A stretch of 47,028 nucleotides of DNA from a virus, in the IMG/VR virus record IMGVR_UViG_3300029811_000150, positions 1 through 47,028 of that record. One strand, 5' to 3'. Both the position numbers and the translations under genes were made by a program. The notes below the pieces were generated by a model. That model did not search any database and was not told the DNA's origin. It worked only from the letters and a program-made list of their open reading frames with translations. The number at the start of each line of letters is the position of its first letter. Positions within the stretch are counted from its first letter, which is position 1. Shown here piece by piece: positions 40,038-46,507 of the stretch.

Positions 40038-40397
40038 CTACAGGGACAATCCCAGCTTCTCCAGGAGGGCCTTTGCAGCTGCTTGCTCCTTCGGATTCAT
40101 CTGGTCAATCTTGTCAGTGAGGCCCTTCTTGGTGAGCTTCTCACCGGCGGGAGCACGGACAGTCCAATTTCCATCTACCAGACCCTTCCAAACCTTATCC
40201 ATTGCATCGACTGCTTCTTTTCCCTTCTTACCAGCAGCGGCATCGCCAATTCTGTGGGATAAGCCAAAGGGACCGAACTTAGTCTGAATGTCAGGGGGGA
40301 GCTTAGCAAAGTCGTAACTCCTATCCTGGTTACTTTCAATCTCTTTAATCTTAAGGATTGTTCCTTCAATCACTTTTGTCATACGCTTTGCTGCCAT
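40038..40397 (-). CDS. Small phage protein, paralogue of 412-783
   Basis: ATG at 40397 follows AAAGGAG; the upstream TTG at 40421 lacks such support. The product of about 119 residues begins MAAKRMTKVIEGTILKIKEIE and contains YDFAKLPPDIQTKFGPFGLSHRIGDAAAG, cut here into its recognisable parts YDFAKLPPDIQ and FGLSHRIGDAAAG. It has GLVDGNWTVRAPAG and ends KALLEKLGLSL. The pattern is recurrent in phage genomes but unnamed. The gene near the left end is a diverged copy. It is expressed from the promoter at 40564-40592 together with the ribbon-helix-helix gene. Confidence 0.72.
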   Translation of the reverse strand: MAAKRMTKVIEGTILKIKEIESNQDRSYDFAKLPPDIQTKFGPFGLSHRIGDAAAGKKGKEAVDAMDKVWKGLVDGNWTVRAPAGEKLTKKGLTDKIDQMNPKEQAAAKALLEKLGLSL

Positions 40398-40557
40398 TTT
40401 TACTACTCCTTTGGGGAGCAAGGCTCCCTTGTGTTAGGTGATTATCTAGAGCTAGTCGAACCAACTCTGACATTGAAATTGCTGCTTTTGCAGCAGCTAT
40501 CTTGAGAACTTGTTTATACCCTTTCGGTAAGACTATATGAAAGTGCTCCATGATCAT
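40366..40557 (-). CDS. Ribbon-helix-helix DNA-binding protein, leaderless mRNA
   Basis: The 63-residue product has the Arc/CopG layout: a beta strand HFHIVLP followed by two helices (YKQVLKIAAAKAAISMSELVRLALDNHL). It should bind DNA as a dimer and act as a repressor. The consensus promoter -10 (40564-40569) places the transcript start at the A of the ATG (40557). No ribosome binding site is present, so translation would be leaderless, like lambda cI from PRM. Its 3' end overlaps the next gene by 32 nt. Confidence 0.68.
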   Translation of the reverse strand: MIMEHFHIVLPKGYKQVLKIAAAKAAISMSELVRLALDNHLTQGSLAPQRSSKNGSKAYDKSD

Positions 40558-40563
40558 ATGAAC

Positions 40564-40592
40564 ATTATATCATACATCAATCCAGATTGCAA
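40564..40592 (-). promoter_or_regulatory. Leftward sigma70-type promoter for the RHH operon
   Basis: On the reverse strand: TTGCAA (40587-40592), 17 bp, TATAAT (40564-40569), with TGA before the -10 (extended). It overlaps the 3' end of the upstream gene 40596-40760 region. The start of transcription coincides with the ATG of the RHH gene. Confidence 0.75.
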
Positions 40593-40595
40593 CAC

Positions 40596-40760
40596 TTATC
40601 TTCCAGGTTTACTATAATTCTTTTTCGTATCTTGATATCTTCTCCTTAAATCTTCTCGAACTATTTGTCCCGTTCCAGGATTCTTAAAATACTTAGCGCC
40701 TTTTCTACTTAGATCACCATAGACTTCCTTAGCTATTTTCTTTGCTCTTCCGCTGTTCAT
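40596..40760 (-). CDS. Small basic phage protein
   Basis: The 54-residue product begins MNSGRAKKIAKEVYGDLSRK and ends RRRYQDTKKNYSKPGR. It is strongly basic and resembles the short RxxY-K.K proteins found in many phages. The ribosome binding site is GGAGG upstream of the ATG at 40760. It overlaps 40729-41004 by 32 nt. A nucleic-acid-binding role is likely on charge alone. Confidence 0.62.
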   Translation of the reverse strand: MNSGRAKKIAKEVYGDLSRKGAKYFKNPGTGQIVREDLRRRYQDTKKNYSKPGR

Positions 40761-41004
40761 TCTTCCTCCTTACAATTATATCAGTTTGAATCCTTGGCCA
40801 GTATAGAGAGGCATCTTCAGGATTAGCTTCCAATCCAAAGAAACAATCCCAGTTGTGGAACTCCACCATATATTCACCTTGATTCTCTATTATAGAAACA
40901 TGGTGCTTAGAACATAACTCTATTAAACCAGTTAAAAAACTATGAACTCTTCCTTCTTTAAAGGAAGCTTCTACCTTAGATGGTTCCATCAATGTCTCCT
41001 CCAT
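40729..41004 (-). CDS. Hypothetical 91-residue protein
   Basis: The product has a helix-rich start (KVEASFKEGRVHSFLTGLIE), then CSKHHVSIIENQGEYMVEFHNWD and a basic C-terminus (RRKNEQRKSKENS). HHVSIIENQGEYMVEF is a pair of strands. Several ATGs lie near the start (41004, 40989). It overlaps both neighbours, a sign of a compact operon. Family unknown. Confidence 0.55.
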   Translation of the reverse strand: MEETLMEPSKVEASFKEGRVHSFLTGLIELCSKHHVSIIENQGEYMVEFHNWDCFFGLEANPEDASLYWPRIQTDIIVRRKNEQRKSKENS

Positions 41005-41272
41005 TGAAAAATATACAGTCAGCTATAAAAGGAGGATCGCATACTCGATATATCCTTGGACCTCCATGAAACTTAGTACACCAATAAATCTGTACTTCTC
41101 CATCCTTTAAGATTCGTCTTTTCCAAGGTATGCGATAGTGGAGCTCTCGTCTTTTACAAAAGTTTTCTAGCTTTTTTAAGCTTCGAAATGTCTGCGTTCT
41201 ACAGTGAAAACACTTTAAGCAAGGTCTATTCCTGCTGGAAGATTCACTTAAAGGTTTATATGATGTAGACAT
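40976..41272 (-). CDS. Hypothetical Cys-containing protein
   Basis: The 98-residue product contains RPCLKCFHCRTQTFRSLKKL (CxxCxxC) and later YWCTKFHG and YRVCDPPFIADCIFF. This makes a metal-binding fold plausible, with basic segments suggesting nucleic acid contact. It overlaps the next gene by 29 nt. No named family. Confidence 0.55.
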   Translation of the reverse strand: MSTSYKPLSESSSRNRPCLKCFHCRTQTFRSLKKLENFCKRRELHYRIPWKRRILKDGEVQIYWCTKFHGGPRIYRVCDPPFIADCIFFNGGDIDGTI

Positions 41273-41290
41273 TCTTTAGTCCTTTTTAAA

Positions 41291-41707
41291 TCAAATGTTA
41301 AGCAAATATTCTTGCTCAGAAAGAGAAAGCTTCATTCTTTGTGTTATTTCTTCCTTAGTTATATCATCATCAAGCATTAACTTAATCTGTCTCTTTCTCT
41401 CTCCTTCATCTTGAAGAACAATCCTCTTCATCTTTCCGTTACTCCCCCTTTTAAAGCCTACAAGGGGGGAAGTAATCTTGATGAAGAGCTTAACCCACAT
41501 CTTACCCTCTTGAAAAACTCCAGAGACATCTATCCTAGAAGCTTGGACTTTATCAACAACACTATATTCAAGAATAACCTTCTTTATATCTCTGACTAGA
41601 GCCTTTTGCTCTATCCTGGATGAAACAGGGACGAAGATTTCCTCTTCATCCTTTAACTCTAAAGCTTGTTGAAACCAACTATAACTTAGTGGATTAGGCT
41701 TTGTCAT
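41291..41707 (-). CDS. Hypothetical 138-residue protein
   Basis: The product has a helical start (SYSWFQQALELKDEEEIFVPV), then VRDIKKVILEYSVVDKVQAS, a strand pair (KMWVKLFIKITSPLVGF) and a C-terminal helix-turn-helix-like region (IKLMLDDDITKEEITQRMKLSLSEQEYLL). The tail may bind DNA. It overlaps 41694-41894 by 14 nt. Family unknown. Confidence 0.6.
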   Translation of the reverse strand: MTKPNPLSYSWFQQALELKDEEEIFVPVSSRIEQKALVRDIKKVILEYSVVDKVQASRIDVSGVFQEGKMWVKLFIKITSPLVGFKRGSNGKMKRIVLQDEGERKRQIKLMLDDDITKEEITQRMKLSLSEQEYLLNI

Positions 41708-41894
41708 TCTCTTTCTCTTTACTTACTTGTCCACTCCTTATTAAGTGTGCATCGAGTAGTTCCTGTGTTGCACAAAGGATACGTCTGTTTAGCTCTATCC
41801 TGGCAGGAGTATGTAAAGTTAAGGCGCCTTCCTTTATTCCTGTATCTATTAAGGCTTCCTTTCTCCACAATTTTAGAGTTCTTTCAGTTAACAT
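41694..41894 (-). CDS. Hypothetical 66-residue protein
   Basis: The product begins MLTERTLKLWRKEALIDTGI and includes ARIELNRRILCATQELLDAHL, two probable helices. GGAGAACAAATG gives a good ribosome binding site. It overlaps the next gene. It lies 17 nt below the stop of the zinc-ribbon gene that carries a palindrome. Family unknown. Confidence 0.58.
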   Translation of the reverse strand: MLTERTLKLWRKEALIDTGIKEGALTLHTPARIELNRRILCATQELLDAHLIRSGQVSKEKENDKA

Positions 41895-41911
41895 TTGTTC
41901 TCCCTTTCTTT

Positions 41912-42136
41912 TTATTCAGCCATAGAGTCAAAAGTTGACCTTTCTGGAATAGAAGCTTCACAGCAATCTGAGACAGGCTCTCCCCAGTTATCTGGATAGT
42001 GAGTCCCACTTTGTCCATCTGTACAGTGAGTACCTGCATAATCAAAATCATTCCTTAGTGGAATAATTTGACAAAGTTCTCCGCACTCAGGACATCTAAA
42101 TCCATCTGGTGTTGTGTATTCAGGGAGCTTTTTCAT
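41912..42136 (-). CDS. Zinc-ribbon protein extended by a palindrome
   Basis: The 74-residue product has FRCPECGELCQIIPL (CxxCxxxC) and THCTDGQSGTHYPDN with DCCEAS, forming a likely zinc site. The C-terminal PERSTFDSMAE is encoded by palindrome copy 14, as in the nuclease 38290-39342. Its ATG overlaps the previous stop (ATGA). Function unknown; probably a DNA- or protein-binding early protein. Confidence 0.62.
   Translation of the reverse strand: MKKLPEYTTPDGFRCPECGELCQIIPLRNDFDYAGTHCTDGQSGTHYPDNWGEPVSDCCEASIPERSTFDSMAE
41924..41947 (+). repeat. Dispersed palindrome copy 14, at a gene 3' end
   Basis: GAGTCAAaagTTGACCTTTCTGG, encoding PERSTFDS at the C-terminus of the leftward zinc-ribbon gene. 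Confidence 0.88.
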
Positions 42137-42366
42137 ATAGTATTCAATAAACCCTCTATGTCCACCCAGTATGATTCACCTTCAAAAGTACAATTCCAAA
42201 CGAATACATCAGCCAGCTCACACTCCATAGGAGTGGAATTAAATGCTATTGCTCTTGCATACTTTCCACAAGCTAGAGCTCTAGTTATATGGTATCTTAA
42301 TCTGTATCCTGCTTCAGTATCAACACTAAATACATTCTTTAATAAAGTTTCTAGTTCTGGTGTCAT
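42133..42366 (-). CDS. Hypothetical 77-residue protein
   Basis: The product begins MTPELETLLKNVFSVDTEAG and contains YHITRALACGKYARAIAFNS and CELADVFVWNCTFEGESYWVDI, a helix followed by strands. It overlaps its neighbours on both sides by 4 nt (ATGA), indicating coupled translation. Family unknown. Confidence 0.6.
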   Translation of the reverse strand: MTPELETLLKNVFSVDTEAGYRLRYHITRALACGKYARAIAFNSTPMECELADVFVWNCTFEGESYWVDIEGLLNTI

Positions 42367-42563
42367 TTCTCTTTCTCCTTAAATGAAGGGCAGCCATTTG
42401 GGCATCTTGGAACCCAAACTTGTTGGTTGCAAGTTGGACATTTTATAAGCTTCATATTAAAATGTCCCTCTCCAATGGAAATAAACTCATTTCCACAAAC
42501 TAAGCATTTGCAGTTGCAAGAATCTAGATTGAGTGTATCTACTACCTTCCATGTCCGCTCCAT
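42363..42563 (-). CDS. Small double zinc-ribbon protein
   Basis: The 66-residue product has repeated CxxC knuckles (CKCLVCGNEF, IKCPTCNQQV, PRCPNGCPS), giving a likely rubredoxin/zinc-ribbon fold. Its ATG is one base past the stop of the upstream gene. Such proteins frequently act as small adaptors in phage early operons. No exact family. Confidence 0.65.
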   Translation of the reverse strand: MERTWKVVDTLNLDSCNCKCLVCGNEFISIGEGHFNMKLIKCPTCNQQVWVPRCPNGCPSFKEKEK

Positions 42564-42764
42564 TTATTTCTCCTTTGTTTTTACCTCTATAAGATAGTTA
42601 TCTTTTCCAGAATGGAAGTAATTATATACTGAGAGTCTAGTTCTATCTACTTGAAAAGCTATTTCCTTTATAAAGTAAGTAAAAGCTTGTTCCTTGGAGT
42701 GAGCATGAGTCCAAAGATTTATTGTCTCTCCGTAGTAGTTGAAGGAACCTTTATAGAGCTTCAT
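42564..42764 (-). CDS. Hypothetical 66-residue protein
   Basis: ATG at 42764 is chosen because it overlaps the end of 42751-42966 in the style of this operon; a longer frame would run far into that gene. The product starts MKLYKGSFNYYGETINLWTH and has AFTYFIKEIAFQVDRTRLSV, with a basic C-terminus. Family unknown. Confidence 0.55.
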   Translation of the reverse strand: MKLYKGSFNYYGETINLWTHAHSKEQAFTYFIKEIAFQVDRTRLSVYNYFHSGKDNYLIEVKTKEK

Positions 42765-42966
42765 CTTGTTCTCCACTCGTGGGCTTACCACAACGAATAC
42801 AAGGTCCACCAAGGTAGTTAGTGTTAGCAACAGCTTGGAGTTTTCCACAGTGTGGACATTCAATGTCAGCATAAAGCCAGTGAATACCTCTTTTTATTTC
42901 GTTTGCTGAGAATCCTGCATCTTTATCTATTCCAGAGGAGTGTTTTGGATAAAACTTTATTTTCAC
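42751..42966 (-). CDS. Zinc-ribbon protein
   Basis: The 71-residue product has DIECPHCGKLQAV and GGPCIRCGKPTSG, two CxxC knuckles about 20 apart forming a zinc ribbon. It overlaps the ligase stop by 4 nt and the downstream gene by 14 nt. It is probably a small nucleic-acid-associated protein. Confidence 0.65.
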   Translation of the reverse strand: MKIKFYPKHSSGIDKDAGFSANEIKRGIHWLYADIECPHCGKLQAVANTNYLGGPCIRCGKPTSGEQDEAL

Positions 42967-43832
42967 TTATCCCACCTTACTCCTTTAAACCTTGGAAAGA
43001 TAGGAACAGCTTTGTCTGGGTGGGTAGAAGACCAAGCTCCAAATTTAACTGTTATCCAGGTTCCCTCCTTGGGAGGATCATTCCAAAGTCTTACCCTTTC
43101 TATTTCATTTATTCCTGAGCAAGAGAAAGTCCTTCCGTTGTTAGGGAGTTTTAGAAGTAAACTTCCAAAGGTATCCAAGTGGAGAGAAGTATCCTCTCCT
43201 GGAGGAAGAAAGCCCAGGAATAGAGCTTCTACTTCATAGCTGGGCTTAATTGCCCAGAGATTCCCAACGTGCCTTCCTGGTCTATAGAGAGAATCTGGCG
43301 CTCTTACAATGATTCCTTCAAGTCCTTGACTTAGATAAAGACGAAGGAAATAGTCTAAATGACCAGGGGTTGTTATAGAAAAAGGAAGTTCTTTAATAAA
43401 AGAGTTCTCAGGGAGTTCATTCAATTTGTATGTATTTTCGTATAATCTAGTTCGCTGGGATATTCCTTTAGTAGGTTGATCGAAGATATTATATTCTAGC
43501 TTTAAGGAATTAAAAGTAGGCTTTATTCTTCTAGAAGCTCCATTTATATCATTAAAGGACATAGTAGGGTGAAAGAGCTCTCCATCTAAGTCTGCATCAG
43601 GGAAGAATAGTTCTAGCCCTGCAACTATATGAGGGACAGAAGTAATGAGATTATTGTTCCTGGTATAAAGACCATCTCCATGATACCAAAGGGCTCGAAT
43701 TCCATTCAACTTTGGTTGTGTATAAAGATTGTGGAAATGTCTCTTATGAAAGTATTCTACTATATTATCCTTTTCAGGGTTCAAGTGAATACACTTCATT
43801 GGACCTAGTTTTTCTTTAGATATATTATTCAT
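42963..43832 (-). CDS. ATP-dependent DNA ligase
   Basis: The 289-residue ligase has the adenylation motif QPKLNGIR (Lys41 nucleophile), motif III DADLDGELF, motif IV GLEGIIVRAPDS and a motif V-like LWAIKPSYEVEALFLG. The C-terminal OB-fold region ends with TWITVKFGAWSS and PRFKGVRWDK. The short length matches minimal phage ligases. It joins Okazaki fragments and recombination nicks with the PolA-type polymerase. AAGGAAAG precedes the ATG. A hairpin followed by a U-rich tract lies in its leader. Confidence 0.88.
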   Translation of the reverse strand: MNNISKEKLGPMKCIHLNPEKDNIVEYFHKRHFHNLYTQPKLNGIRALWYHGDGLYTRNNNLITSVPHIVAGLELFFPDADLDGELFHPTMSFNDINGASRRIKPTFNSLKLEYNIFDQPTKGISQRTRLYENTYKLNELPENSFIKELPFSITTPGHLDYFLRLYLSQGLEGIIVRAPDSLYRPGRHVGNLWAIKPSYEVEALFLGFLPPGEDTSLHLDTFGSLLLKLPNNGRTFSCSGINEIERVRLWNDPPKEGTWITVKFGAWSSTHPDKAVPIFPRFKGVRWDK

Positions 43833-43854
43833 TTTCTTTCCTTTAAAAAGAAAA

Positions 43855-43932
43855 GGCAGCTCATCCGAGCAAAACTCCAGCCGAAGCCCGTAAGGGCCAG
43901 GAGTACGACCAGATAAACTCTTGATGGCTGCC
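43855..43932 (-). ncRNA. Structured leader hairpin upstream of the ligase gene
   Basis: GGCAGC (43855-43860) pairs with GCTGCC (43927-43932), and CATC (43862-43865) with GATG (43923-43926). ACTCC (43874-43878) pairs with GGAGT (43900-43904), and GCCC (43886-43889) with GGGC (43894-43897). Read leftward, the closing stem is followed at once by TTTTCTTTTT, like an intrinsic terminator. This fits an attenuator or riboswitch-type leader for the ligase, or an ordinary intergenic terminator. No known class was recognised. Confidence 0.55.
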
Positions 43933-43938
43933 TGGGAT

Positions 43939-44139
43939 TCATTCTGTTATTTTTACAGGCTTTTCAAAGGCCCATAGAAGATTATTCTTAAAGTTCGTTA
44001 CTTGTTGGGGAGAATAGAGAAAATACATAACCTTTAGATCAGTTCCAATTTTTACAACACAAAAATTGCTGTATTCTTGAACCTCAACCTCTGGAATTTC
44101 TCTATTCATTAAGTGAATACTCATTTCAGATAAAGCCAT
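43939..44139 (-). CDS. Hypothetical 66-residue protein
   Basis: The product begins MALSEMSIHLMNREIPEVEV and contains NFCVVKIGTDLKVMYFLYSP, strand-rich. It is the first gene after a perfect consensus promoter (44160-44188), with AAGGAG as ribosome binding site. Family unknown. Confidence 0.6.
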   Translation of the reverse strand: MALSEMSIHLMNREIPEVEVQEYSNFCVVKIGTDLKVMYFLYSPQQVTNFKNNLLWAFEKPVKITE

Positions 44140-44159
44140 TTTGTTCTCCTTTTCTTTAT

Positions 44160-44188
44160 ATTATACCATATCCTTGGACATTTGTCAA
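44160..44188 (-). promoter_or_regulatory. Leftward consensus sigma70 promoter
   Basis: On the reverse strand: TTGACA (44183-44188), 17 bp, TATAAT (44160-44165), with TGG before the -10. It matches consensus in all twelve bases. It should drive 43939-44139, the hairpin leader and the ligase onward. Palindrome copy 15 lies about 47 bp upstream. Confidence 0.85.
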
Positions 44189-44234
44189 TAGAGACTGGGA
44201 AATAGATGGTTAAAACTGGGAAATAGTTTGCCAT

Positions 44235-44262
44235 CAAGAAAGGTCAATTTTTGACCTTTTTA
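44235..44262 (-). repeat. Dispersed palindrome copy 15, inverted orientation
   Basis: Top strand CAAGAAAGGTCAAtttTTGACCTTTTTA, near-perfect arms, consensus on the bottom strand. It lies just after the stop region of 44260-44445 and 47 bp upstream of the strongest promoter. Confidence 0.86.
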
Positions 44263-44445
44263 CTTAGTTCTATAACAAATAGTTCCTTCTTCTGTAACTC
44301 TATATCTGTTTGTTTCTTCTTCAGCCCAATCAAAAACATAATCTAGTGGTAAGGTTCTTGCTGGACGCCCAGAATGACAAGCATCATAATCATCTGCTAG
44401 TTCATCCCAAGTTAAATTTTTATTTTCTTTATGAGGCTTATTCAT
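44260..44445 (-). CDS. Hypothetical 61-residue protein
   Basis: ATG at 44445 overlaps the stop of the upstream gene and follows GGAAGAAAAG. The product starts MNKPHKENKNLTWDELADDY and ends EEGTICYRTK. It has an acidic DACHSGRPARTLPLD centre. Family unknown. Confidence 0.55.
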   Translation of the reverse strand: MNKPHKENKNLTWDELADDYDACHSGRPARTLPLDYVFDWAEEETNRYRVTEEGTICYRTK

Positions 44446-44821
44446 TCTTTTCTTCCTTCCTTTTTCTATGCCTCTCAAGAATTTCCATTATATCATCTGG
44501 AACTTCCTCTTCTGAAACAGGAGCTATCTTTTCTTTTAGTGTTACCAATTCAGATGAACCATCTTCTCTATAGATAGTTATTTTGAATGGTTTTTCGTAA
44601 GTAAAAATAGCCAGCCATTGTTTATCTTCCTCTCTTTGTATTATAGAAGAGAGGGAAACATTCATTTCGACTCCTCTTTTAAGAAATTCCATTCTTTCTC
44701 TATAGAACATTGTCCTGAGGGAGAGTCCTTGCCCTTTGGAAGGAACTTCAATAGCCATGGAGTCTCCTAACTTTAACTTTAAGGCTGCTTGAAAAATTTC
44801 TTTAACTTGTTCTCTATTCAT
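44438..44821 (-). CDS. Hypothetical 127-residue protein
   Basis: The product starts MNREQVKEIFQAALKLKLGD and has a conserved-looking FYRERMEFLKRGVEMNVSLSS, beta strands (WLAIFTYEKPFKITIYRE) and a basic tail (LERHRKRKEEKNE). It looks like a cytoplasmic phage early protein. GGAGGAATAAAA lies upstream. Family unknown. Confidence 0.6.
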   Translation of the reverse strand: MNREQVKEIFQAALKLKLGDSMAIEVPSKGQGLSLRTMFYRERMEFLKRGVEMNVSLSSIIQREEDKQWLAIFTYEKPFKITIYREDGSSELVTLKEKIAPVSEEEVPDDIMEILERHRKRKEEKNE

Positions 44822-44839
44822 TTTTTATTCCTCCTTTCT

Positions 44840-45016
44840 TTAAGAGCCAGAAATACTTCTCCATAATCTAGAAGCTTCCTCTTCCTGAGACTTAGCTATC
44901 CTTACAGCAAGTTCTAGCTTAGTCCCTGTAGATTCTAAGTTTACTTCTTTAGCTTTAGCAATGAGGAATTCTTTTCTATATTGCAGTAATAACTTGATAC
45001 CTGGGTCAAGTGCCAT
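44840..45016 (-). CDS. Small SAP-like domain protein
   Basis: ATG at 45016 follows AAAGGAG. The 58-residue product contains KAKEVNLESTGTKLELAVRI, the pattern of a SAP motif (two helices with a Gly-Thr-Lys turn) used to bind AT-rich DNA. A short helix precedes it. A role in phage DNA binding is likely but unproven. Confidence 0.6.
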   Translation of the reverse strand: MALDPGIKLLLQYRKEFLIAKAKEVNLESTGTKLELAVRIAKSQEEEASRLWRSISGS

Positions 45017-45033
45017 TTCTTTCTCCTTTCTAT

Positions 45034-45402
45034 TTAGACAAGAATTAAACAATTTTCATCTTTATCTTTAAGAAATTTCTTGATTGTATCTTCCGTTCCG
45101 CCCGTTCTATCTTTAGAAACACAAGCAATTAATATATCTGAATTCTTTGCTATATCTATGTTTCTTATAAAACCTGCAGCTCTTCCAAACTTTTTCCAGT
45201 TGGCAGGAAACCATAGTCGTTTTTCTTTTGATAATTTTAATTCGGCGGCAATCAATACAGCAAATTTATCCCCACCTTTTGGGCATAAACCGCTGCAAAT
45301 TGAATCACCTGGTTCATAATGTTCAAGAAACTTTCTATGGACTTTGATATAGTCTTCTAATGTGTTTCTAGATCTAGTACCAATAACACCTATTACTTTC
45401 AT
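45034..45402 (-). CDS. SLOG / DUF2493-type nucleotide-binding protein
   Basis: The 122-residue product has a Rossmann-like layout: VIGVIGTRSRNTLEDYI, GDSICSGLCPKGGDKFAVLIA, GFIRNIDIAKNSDILIACVS and GGTEDTIKKF. This is the DUF2493/YspA branch of the SLOG superfamily, which binds nucleotides or nucleotide-derived signals. The family often neighbours anti-phage signalling genes, and phage copies may sequester such signals. The ligand is not evident. Confidence 0.7.
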   Translation of the reverse strand: MKVIGVIGTRSRNTLEDYIKVHRKFLEHYEPGDSICSGLCPKGGDKFAVLIAAELKLSKEKRLWFPANWKKFGRAAGFIRNIDIAKNSDILIACVSKDRTGGTEDTIKKFLKDKDENCLILV

Positions 45403-45422
45403 TTAATATTCCTCCTTTCTAT

Positions 45423-45563
45423 TTAGCTATCTCCCAGCTCCCAAATACCATAATCCAGTATCCCAGCGAGGATAACTAGAAAGACAAAGTCTAGGCAACT
45501 TGTAAAAGGGTGAGTGAGGAAGATCTCACTGAAGAACCAAGTGATTGCTAGGGCAGTTAACAT
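45423..45563 (-). CDS. Small hydrophobic membrane peptide
   Basis: The 46-residue product begins MLTALAITWFFSEIFLTHPF and contains a hydrophobic core (CLDFVFLVILAGILDYGIWEL). GGAAAAG lies upstream of ATG 45563. It is one of two adjacent tiny membrane genes. A holin- or inhibitor-like role is possible, with no family signature. Confidence 0.5.
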   Translation of the reverse strand: MLTALAITWFFSEIFLTHPFTSCLDFVFLVILAGILDYGIWELGDS

Positions 45564-45588
45564 TTTCTTTTCCTTTCTTTATTTTCCT

Positions 45589-45717
45589 CTATTTAGCAAT
45601 GATTTCCAAGGCATCAACTATAATAGAGAATAGAAATTGAACTTCTGTACCAACAACTATTCCAACCACTAAAGTGTATACAATACCTATTACAGTTATT
45701 AATCCAGCATAGCTCAT
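45589..45717 (-). CDS. Small hydrophobic membrane peptide
   Basis: The 42-residue product (MSYAGLITVIGIVYTLVVGI, then VVGTEVQFLFSII) is one transmembrane helix or two short ones. GGAGG precedes the ATG at 45717, one base from the stop of the SprT-like gene. With the next small peptide it forms a pair of tiny membrane genes in the early operon. Confidence 0.55.
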   Translation of the reverse strand: MSYAGLITVIGIVYTLVVGIVVGTEVQFLFSIIVDALEIIAK

Positions 45718-45718
45718 T

Positions 45719-46219
45719 TTATTCCTCCTTTTTACCTTTATAATATAATATTCCTTTACATCTTCTACAGGTATAGCTTATCCCACTTCTTGCATAATTA
45801 TGCTTTTGTTCTGTGAAAGAGTGTTCCTGACAAGAACAGCGATAAATGTAGGGCTTCTTTCTTCTTTTTGGTGGTGGAACTTTATAGCTATGGCAAGTTT
45901 GTGGATTAGAAACTCCAAAGAGTTTCATAACTGCTTGCCATACTGTTCCATGTGGTGGACTACATGGAGCAATAATATTTACTACAAAGTGAGCCACTTC
46001 ATGTGGAACTGTAGAGAAGAGGAAATCTTCCTTATTCTCTAACATCAAGGCCAAGTTAAATCTAAGCAAGGTGTCTTTTGAGTGGAACATTCCTGCTACC
46101 TTTCCAGTCAAGTCCATTCTTACCTTGGGTTCAGGAAAGGAGTGATCTGGAAACTTCTCCTTGGCTATTGCTAGAGTTCTAGCTACTTCCTGGTCTAATT
46201 TTGTAAGGGTCTTCATCAT
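45719..46219 (-). CDS. SprT-like zinc metalloprotease
   Basis: The 166-residue product has the HEVAH metalloprotease motif (73-77), third ligand H90 in SPPHGTVW, and a C-terminal zinc ribbon (YRCSCQEHSF, TCRRCKGILYY). This is the SprT family, related to DNA-protein crosslink proteases of the Spartan type. A phage copy could clear protein blocks from replicating DNA or degrade a host DNA-bound factor. It has two adjacent ATGs at the start. Its leader repeats the ATAAACATGGAGA sequence seen before the next gene upstream. Confidence 0.82.
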   Translation of the reverse strand: MMKTLTKLDQEVARTLAIAKEKFPDHSFPEPKVRMDLTGKVAGMFHSKDTLLRFNLALMLENKEDFLFSTVPHEVAHFVVNIIAPCSPPHGTVWQAVMKLFGVSNPQTCHSYKVPPPKRRKKPYIYRCSCQEHSFTEQKHNYARSGISYTCRRCKGILYYKGKKEE

Positions 46220-46237
46220 AACTCTATTTCTCCATGT

Positions 46238-46483
46238 TTATAATATAGGCATACCAAATAATTCTAGTATCTTAGCCGGATTGACGATAACGTAGTCGTC
46301 TTGTTTTTCTGCACAATATCGATCTCTTGTGCTATTGAAAAACCAGCCTATTTCATCTTCAGGAAGGTCCTTTAATAAAGGTGTTATCTTATCTGTTTTG
46401 AATCTGTATAAGTGTCCATCGACGGATAGTTCTGCTATATCTTCATTCTCGAACATGACTTCTATCCAGTATTTATTTTTCAT
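46238..46483 (-). CDS. First early-operon protein, hypothetical 81 aa
   Basis: The product begins MKNKYWIEVMFENEDIAELS and is beta-rich (HLYRFKTDKITPLLKDLPED, DYVIVNPAKILELFGMP), a small alpha/beta protein of unknown family. It is the first gene from the promoter at 46508-46536, with GGAGAG as ribosome binding site. First-position genes of early operons often encode host-takeover proteins. Confidence 0.6.
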   Translation of the reverse strand: MKNKYWIEVMFENEDIAELSVDGHLYRFKTDKITPLLKDLPEDEIGWFFNSTRDRYCAEKQDDYVIVNPAKILELFGMPIL

Positions 46484-46507
46484 CTAACTCTCCATGTTTA
46501 TAACCAT

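Noticed and set aside
43855-43932. HDV-like or hammerhead ribozyme in the ligase leader
   Set aside because: Only short motif resemblance; the catalytic core order is not present.
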